Source of the DNA: Streptomyces sp. NBC_01471
GTDB lineage: Bacteria; Actinomycetota; Actinomycetes; Streptomycetales; Streptomycetaceae
Length of the DNA stretch: 64,000 nt
Assembly (NCBI RefSeq): GCF_041438865.1
Contig: NZ_CP109450.1
Coordinates: forward strand, 3,458,501 to 3,522,500
Direction of reading: 5' to 3'
The notes below the pieces were generated by a model. It saw only the letters and a list, made by a program, of their open reading frames with translations. It was not told the origin of the DNA and searched no databases. Positions 59,487 to 64,000 of this stretch are shown one piece after another. Made by a program: the position numbers and the translations under genes. Every line of letters starts with the position of its first letter. Position 1 is the first letter of the stretch.

Positions 59487-59939
59487 ATGCAGACGATGTG
59501 GCTCAGCGGAGCCGAATGGTTCGCCGTACTGCGGATCGGTCTCGGGCTGTGGTGGCTGGAGAGCTGGCGCCACAAGGACAAGAAGACCTGGTTCGGCGGG
59601 GGCGGTGTCACGTGGGCGGCCGGCATAGCCGCCGAACACCGCTGGACGTTCGTGCGGAGCAGCTTCGACAGGACGGTGAAGCCGCATCCCCGGCTCATGG
59701 CCTATGTCGTCGCCTACGCGGAGCTGGCGCTCGGCCTCGGCCTGATCGTGGGCTTCCTGACGCCGATCGCCCTCGTGGGCGGTCTGCTCCTCAACCTGAT
59801 CTATCTGGTGCTCATGATCCACGACTGGGCCGAGCAGGGGCAGAACCTGATGATGGTGCTGATCTCGGCCGTAGGGCTGTTCGCCGTGTGCTGGCACAGC
59901 TGGTCACTGGACAGTGTGTGGGGGCTGTTCCTGCGCTAG
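59487..59939 (+). CDS. DoxX-family membrane protein
   Basis: A 150-residue protein with four hydrophobic segments (GAEWFAVLRIGLGLWWLESW, YVVAYAELALGLGLIVGFL, LVGGLLLNLIYLVLM and VLISAVGLFAVCWHS). It fits DoxX/DoxD-type proteins, which include thiosulphate:quinone oxidoreductase subunits and many of unknown function. ATG 59487 has GCGGGAG 6 bases upstream. It diverges from the amidohydrolase and shares TetR-type operators with it. Its last 4 bases overlap the end of the convergent LysR gene. Confidence 0.78.
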   Translation: MQTMWLSGAEWFAVLRIGLGLWWLESWRHKDKKTWFGGGGVTWAAGIAAEHRWTFVRSSFDRTVKPHPRLMAYVVAYAELALGLGLIVGFLTPIALVGGLLLNLIYLVLMIHDWAEQGQNLMMVLISAVGLFAVCWHSWSLDSVWGLFLR

Positions 59940-60889
59940 GGGCTGTCCCGCAGGGCCCGGGAGGGGACCGAACCGGTCTTCTGCGCCAGGGGTCCGCGGG
60001 GCCGGTCGGGGCCTGGACTGATCGTGCCGGTGGACAGTTGCGCCACTGCGTCCACGAGCGCACGCACCGGGGGTGACCAGGCGCGCCCCTGCGGGCCGCG
60101 CAACACCAGGCTCCTGCTGTGATGTGGGGTGACGCGCACCAGCACGAGGTCCTCCGGAACCAGCGGGCGGGAGACCTCCGGAAGGATCGAGACGCCGAGG
60201 CCGGCCTGGACCATGCTGATGAGGGTTCCGAGATCCCGTACACGACGGGCCAGGGTGTACTCCTCCCCCGCCAGCCGGTAGATCGTGCGGATGTGACGTT
60301 CGCAGCCGTTCGGCGAGAGGATCAGCGGGTCGTCCGCCAGGTCCGCGACGTGGACGGCCTCCTCCCCCGCCAAGGGGTGATCCTTCGGGAGCAGGGCGAA
60401 GAAGGGATCGATCGCCAGCAGCGAGCCGCTTCCGTCCGGCGGGTCGACCACGATGGCGGCGTCGGCCGTCGCGCTCGCGAGCCAGGCCTCGATCTCGTCG
60501 CTGCCGCCTTCGAAGACACGGATACGGATGGCCGGCAGGCGCTCCGCCCAGTGGCGCAGCAGCGAGGGGAGCAGGCCCTGGCAGACCGTGGGGGTGGCAG
60601 CGAGGCGTACCGTGCCGCCCGTTGTCGCCTCATGCCGGGCCCCTGCCTCGGAGATCGCGTCCATCGCCACGAGGGCCGAGCGGGCGTGCGGCAGAACCAC
60701 ATCGCCAAGGGCAGTGGTGCGTACGGGGGTCGAGCGGACGATCAGCGGGGAGTTGAGGGTGCGCTCCAGCGAGGCGACGGCGTGCGACACGGCCGACTGG
60801 CTCAGCCCCAGGACCGTTGCCGCCGCACCGAAACCGCCCGCGTCGACGACGGCGACGAACGCACGCAACTGCGCCGGATTGAGCGCCAC
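59936..60889 (-). CDS. LysR-family transcriptional regulator
   Basis: A 317-residue LysR regulator. Residues 1-60 are the winged helix (LRAFVAVVDAGGFGAAATVL, then SQSAVSHAVASLE) and the rest is the two-lobed effector domain (VRLAATPTVCQGLLPSLL). GTG 60889 with GGGGAG 6 bases upstream is preferred; longer in-frame starts would translate through a repeat region. It diverges from the tautomerase gene, the usual LysR layout, and four TCATGA-type repeats lie between them. Confidence 0.82.
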   Translation of the reverse strand: MALNPAQLRAFVAVVDAGGFGAAATVLGLSQSAVSHAVASLERTLNSPLIVRSTPVRTTALGDVVLPHARSALVAMDAISEAGARHEATTGGTVRLAATPTVCQGLLPSLLRHWAERLPAIRIRVFEGGSDEIEAWLASATADAAIVVDPPDGSGSLLAIDPFFALLPKDHPLAGEEAVHVADLADDPLILSPNGCERHIRTIYRLAGEEYTLARRVRDLGTLISMVQAGLGVSILPEVSRPLVPEDLVLVRVTPHHSRSLVLRGPQGRAWSPPVRALVDAVAQLSTGTISPGPDRPRGPLAQKTGSVPSRALRDSP

Positions 60890-60915
60890 GGCGTCTCCCC
60901 TCTCCCGCTCCCCTG

Positions 60916-60967
60916 TCATGAGGCCCGACGTCATGAACCCAACATCATGAGGCCCTCTCATGAGGCC
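60916..60967. promoter_or_regulatory. Fourfold TCATGA repeat in the LysR/tautomerase intergenic region
   Basis: TCATGAGGCC at 60916-60925, TCATGAACCC at 60931-60940, TCATGAGGCC at 60945-60954 and 60958-60967. Start distances are 15, 14 and 13 bases. Each carries the palindromic core TCATGA. They are likely binding sites of the divergent LysR protein. Confidence 0.55.
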
Positions 60968-61050
60968 ATCGATGATCTGCGTTGGACTCATCCTCCCCGA
61001 TCGGAAAGGGTCGTGAGCAGTCGCTCCCTCTGCTGGAAAGGCGTCACCCC

Positions 61051-61464
61051 ATGCCGTACATCCGCGTCACCGTCTCCGATCCGGACCTTGCTCCCGCTCA
61101 CCGGTACACGCTGGCAGGCGGTCTGACGGACCTGGCGGTCTCAGCACTCGGTAAATCCGCGGCCCGCACCACGGTCCACGTGAACCAGGTCCCGGCCGAC
61201 CATTTCTTCATCGCCGGCCGTCCGGTCCTGGAGGCCACTGGCGCGCAGGTGGAGGTGAGTATCACCGCAGGCACCAACAGCGCTGAAGAGAAGGCGCAGT
61301 TCATCACCGGGGCCTACGCACTACTGCGGGAAACGCTGGGCGTACTGCCTCCGATCGCCGGGGTCGCGCTGTACGAACTCCACCCCGAGAGCTACGGCTA
61401 CAACGGCGTCACGCAATTCGATCACTACCGGCGCACGCCCCAGCCCGCCGAGGCCGTGGGGTGA
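61051..61464 (+). CDS. 4-oxalocrotonate tautomerase-family protein
   Basis: A 137-residue protein starting M-P-Y-I-R-V. Removal of Met would expose the catalytic N-terminal Pro of the tautomerase superfamily. The length suggests two fused beta-alpha-beta units (about residues 2-60 and 65-130), longer than the 60-residue canonical subunit. It would tautomerise or dehalogenate small keto acids. GGAAAGG lies 9 bases before ATG 61051. It diverges from the LysR gene, which probably regulates it. Confidence 0.78.
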   Translation: MPYIRVTVSDPDLAPAHRYTLAGGLTDLAVSALGKSAARTTVHVNQVPADHFFIAGRPVLEATGAQVEVSITAGTNSAEEKAQFITGAYALLRETLGVLPPIAGVALYELHPESYGYNGVTQFDHYRRTPQPAEAVG

Positions 61465-61573
61465 CGTGCCCGGGGTGATATGCCGAGGGTGATACGCCCA
61501 GGCCTGAATCGGGCTCACCTCAGGGATCGCGTGCCCTGTGTTCGCCGTGGTCGCAGGCACGTACCGTCGTGGG

Positions 61574-61957
61574 ATGCCCTCTCATCCGCGCTGCGAGAAC
61601 CCCTCAGCCCTGCCTCACGAGGTGGTGGCCGAGAGGTTGGAGCGCGCACTTCGCGACCGCTCGTACGAGGGCGAGGCGGCAAGCGCCCTGGTGGGGAGTG
61701 CGTTGAACGACGAGGATCGGGAGTTCGTCGAGCACTGGTGCGTGGAGGCCGGGACGCGGGCTGCGCCGGGCAGCCCTCTGCTCGGCCTCGCCGGCCTGTG
61801 CCTTGGACATACCGCCCGGCGCTTCGGATGCCTCAGTGCTGAGGCCCTGGCGCTCGTGGAGTCGCTGGCGGCGCGTGCTGAGGCGGATCCAAAGGATGTG
61901 GACGGTCGGGCTCTTGATGGCTTCGACGACGCCCGGAGCTTCCTGCATCCGCGGTGA
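61574..61957 (+). CDS. Hypothetical protein
   Basis: A 127-residue mainly helical protein (starts MPSHPRCENPSAL) with acidic and Ala-rich helices such as VVAERLERALRDRSYEGEA and EALALVESLAARAEADPKD. The pattern resembles small HEAT-like or immunity-type proteins of Streptomyces, but no family is certain. ATG 61574 is taken because the 12 upstream in-frame residues lack a ribosome-binding site. It precedes the caspase-family gene by about 190 bases on the same strand. Confidence 0.55.
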   Translation: MPSHPRCENPSALPHEVVAERLERALRDRSYEGEAASALVGSALNDEDREFVEHWCVEAGTRAAPGSPLLGLAGLCLGHTARRFGCLSAEALALVESLAARAEADPKDVDGRALDGFDDARSFLHPR

Positions 61958-62145
61958 GCAGAGCGTCTGATCGCTGGGATTCTCCCGAGGACAGTCGTCG
62001 CGAATCAGGGCGTGGTACGTCGCCCCGGGAGGCCACTTGCGGACGTGGCGTACCCGTCGTTGCCGACCGGTACCGCCCGACCGCTACCGCCCCCGCCGGT
62101 GCCAGGTGAAATCATGTGACGTTCACAGGAAGCTGGGGGGGCAAG

Positions 62146-64000
62146 GTGGAAGGCGTCAGTCGTACGGCACTCCTGATCGGCGTGGGTGACAACCCCGGAG
62201 CCGAACAGTGCCTCCGACCGCTGGGGACGACGGTCGAGGCGGATCTGCGGGCCATGACAGCCGCTCTGCGGGGCAGCGGCTACACCGTGGAGGCACTGCG
62301 CGATCCGACGCGCAATGAGATCACCGAGCGCATCACCGCCGTGTCCAACAGCGCGGCCGCCGACAGCACTCTGCTCCTCTACTTCACCGGACACGGCGTA
62401 CGTATCGGCGACACCGACTACCTGGTACCCGCCGACGGCCAGACTCCGGCCAGTGGGGGCGGTACACCGGGCGGCTGGGAACAGCCCCACATCCGCGAGT
62501 CCCTGCTGGACGCGGACATCAGCAAGTACCTGGCCGGCTGCGGTGCCGATACCGTGCTGTGGCTGATCGACGCGTGCCGTTCGGTGGAGGACGCACGGGC
62601 CGCCGCGTTCGGCAGCCACATCACGAAGGGGCCGCCGAACGCCGGCTTCGCGGTGATGACCGGGTGTGCGCCCGGTGAACGCAGCGGCTTCACGGAGACG
62701 GGCAGCTTCTTCTCCCTGGCCCTCGCGCAGGCCCTCGGTCCGCTGACCGAGGCCGGCACGGTGGAGCAGGTGTACCAGGCGACCGGGCGGCAGACGAAAC
62801 ACCTGGCCAGACGCGCGCGGGCCGAACCGCAGCAGGTGCAGATCCGTTACGGAAGCGACCGGGAGGCCCGGACCAGGTCCCGGACGATCGCACGGAGCAG
62901 GCCGCTGCTGGAGGCCTGGCAGGACGCCGTGCGTACAACGGCCCTCTGGAAGCACGTCCCGGACGGTGACACCGAGGCCGTGGCCCACCTCCAGGACGGC
63001 CTGGCCGCATTGGCCATCGACGTGGCCCGGCAGGTCCACCACGCCCAGGAGCGGCTGCCCGACCCTTGGGCCGACGACGAGTTCCCGGTACGTCTGCTGC
63101 GCGAACGGCTCCCGGTCCTGCTGTCCGCGAAAACCGAGTTGTCCGCTCTTGAGGTCACGGCCCTGATCGCCGGCGTCCTGCTGCACGAGGCGGCCTGGGC
63201 CGACCGGCTGAGCCAGGCCGCCGAACTCATGCCGTACCTCGTGCGCCGCAGCTCCGACGCCGACGACCAGCGGCGGCACTACGAGCAGATCGCCGAACAC
63301 CACCCGCAGATCAGCGAGAAGCTCACCGGCTGGTACTGGTGGGACACCGACCCCTCCGACGACCGGAACGCGGTCATGCTGTGGCTGGTGCACCGCTGGA
63401 TCGGGGAACGGTTCGCCACCGACGAGGAGGCCGTACCCGCCGTACTGGCCGACTCGTTCGTGGCAGGGCTGCTCGGCGCGTCGCGGCCCGCGGCAGGCGA
63501 GACCCTCACCGGCAGGGCGGCGCAGCTGTCCGCCGCCCTGCGCACGGTCTCCGCGGGCCTCGTCCTCGGCGCCCCGTCCGACGACCAGCGGACCGCCCTG
63601 CCGGGCCGTCACGTCGTACCTGCCGTACGGAAGGCGCCGCAGCGGCTGCGGGTACGCCCCCTCGCCGCGCTGCTGCGCCTCGCGGGGCTGCTCGCCCTCG
63701 ACGCGCGGCGCCTGCCGGAGGTCCTCGCCGAGCACCTCGCCGTCTCCGATCCGGTGGTGCCGTGCGAGGTGATCACCGTGCTGCGGGACGCCCTGTGGGA
63801 CCCCGACCAGGAGGGCGGTGCGCCCTCGTACCTGCATCTCGACGCCGTGTGCCCGCACCCCGCGATCCATGCCGCGCTCGCCTCGGTCGTCGAGGACGCC
63901 GACGAACTCGGCTACTCCCTGCGGGAGACGGCGGTGCGGCTGCCGGCCGACGAGGCGGTTCTGCTGCGGGGCGTGCCCGCGCGGCTGACCGACCACCGAC
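62146..64000 (+). CDS. Caspase-family (C14) protease-like protein, 3' end beyond window
   Basis: The plus-strand frame from GTG 62146 stays open to the right edge (618 codons visible). Residues 1-200 are a caspase-like domain: RTALLIGVGDNPGAEQCL at the start, His83 in YFTGHG and Cys144 in LIDACRS form the catalytic dyad, and GFAVMTGCAPGERS follows. After residue about 250 comes a helical region (ERLPDPWADDEFPVRLLRER and similar) of the kind attached to actinobacterial caspase-type conflict proteins. A seven-G run lies just upstream of the start. Such proteases usually activate or cleave a partner in defence or programmed death; no partner is visible before the edge. Confidence 0.82.
   Translation, partial: MEGVSRTALLIGVGDNPGAEQCLRPLGTTVEADLRAMTAALRGSGYTVEALRDPTRNEITERITAVSNSAAADSTLLLYFTGHGVRIGDTDYLVPADGQTPASGGGTPGGWEQPHIRESLLDADISKYLAGCGADTVLWLIDACRSVEDARAAAFGSHITKGPPNAGFAVMTGCAPGERSGFTETGSFFSLALAQALGPLTEAGTVEQVYQATGRQTKHLARRARAEPQQVQIRYGSDREARTRSRTIARSRPLLEAWQDAVRTTALWKHVPDGDTEAVAHLQDGLAALAIDVARQVHHAQERLPDPWADDEFPVRLLRERLPVLLSAKTELSALEVTALIAGVLLHEAAWADRLSQAAELMPYLVRRSSDADDQRRHYEQIAEHHPQISEKLTGWYWWDTDPSDDRNAVMLWLVHRWIGERFATDEEAVPAVLADSFVAGLLGASRPAAGETLTGRAAQLSAALRTVSAGLVLGAPSDDQRTALPGRHVVPAVRKAPQRLRVRPLAALLRLAGLLALDARRLPEVLAEHLAVSDPVVPCEVITVLRDALWDPDQEGGAPSYLHLDAVCPHPAIHAALASVVEDADELGYSLRETAVRLPADEAVLLRGVPARLTDHR

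Noticed and set aside
62005..63996. Long open minus-strand frame (over 650 codons)
   Set aside because: It is the complement of the caspase-family gene, whose plus-strand frame has the catalytic His and Cys motifs and a proper start.

Overview
The window reads as chromosome of a Streptomyces or close relative. Base composition is GC-rich with G/C-ending codons, GTG and TTG starts are frequent, 4-base ATGA/GTGA overlaps join neighbouring genes, and the families are typical of the genus (DUF2637, GntR/UTRA, class F sortase, DUF4331, an nSTAND protein with WD40 repeats, XRE plus flavoprotein pairs).

Layout. 1-2.1 kb: a minus-strand operon with a membrane protein and a cytochrome b/molybdopterin fusion oxidoreductase; a near-identical second copy lies at 43.06-45.02 kb. 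2.2-13.8 kb: ion and stress physiology. It holds a DUF318 permease, a SpoIIE-type phosphatase with a MarR regulator, an F420-type reductase, a ClC channel, a Na+/H+ antiporter-CBS-SLC13 operon, a STAS protein and an S51-like/CysS C-terminal fusion. A palindrome shared by the phosphatase-marR and ClC promoters suggests one regulon. 14.7-22.9 kb: core of an integrative mobilizable element, with an integrase carrying a LacI-type HTH insert, an excisionase, an XRE repressor with a perfect 12-bp-arm operator, a replication initiator gene containing an iteron-like array, a DnaC-like loader, a DUF2637 protein, MobC and a relaxase. 22.9-31.3 kb: an XRE regulator and flavoprotein diverge from a tightly coupled operon of an ATPase-fold regulator, a MurA-like enolpyruvyl transferase, a metallophosphatase/nucleotidase, two dCTP-deaminase-like proteins and a GT4 glycosyltransferase, followed by a serine hydrolase. 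31.9-36.0 kb: a four-gene operon around a large protein with a degenerate P-loop. 36.27-36.32 kb: a 3' fragment of tRNA-Pro(CGG) followed by a terminator, which I take as an attachment site and an element end. No intact tRNA partner lies in the window.

36.5-48.9 kb: lipoprotein, NicO-type Ni/Co transporter, DUF4331-sortase-TPR operon, the second oxidoreductase pair, HAD phosphatase, MFS/HxlR pair and dienelactone hydrolase. 49.0-50.2 kb: decayed sequence including a metG fragment. 50.8-64 kb: 14-WD40 nSTAND protein, GntR, GT2, FkbM, amidohydrolase/DoxX divergent pair, LysR/tautomerase divergent pair, and a caspase-family protein that runs off the right edge.

The best candidates for an undescribed system are the MurA/nucleotidase/paired-DCD operon and the degenerate-NTPase operon beside the attachment site. 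In the DCD pair, one copy keeps the R-S-S/R phosphate motif but lacks the catalytic Glu, while the other keeps the Glu and lacks that motif. Family names come from recognising motifs by eye; no database search was run.
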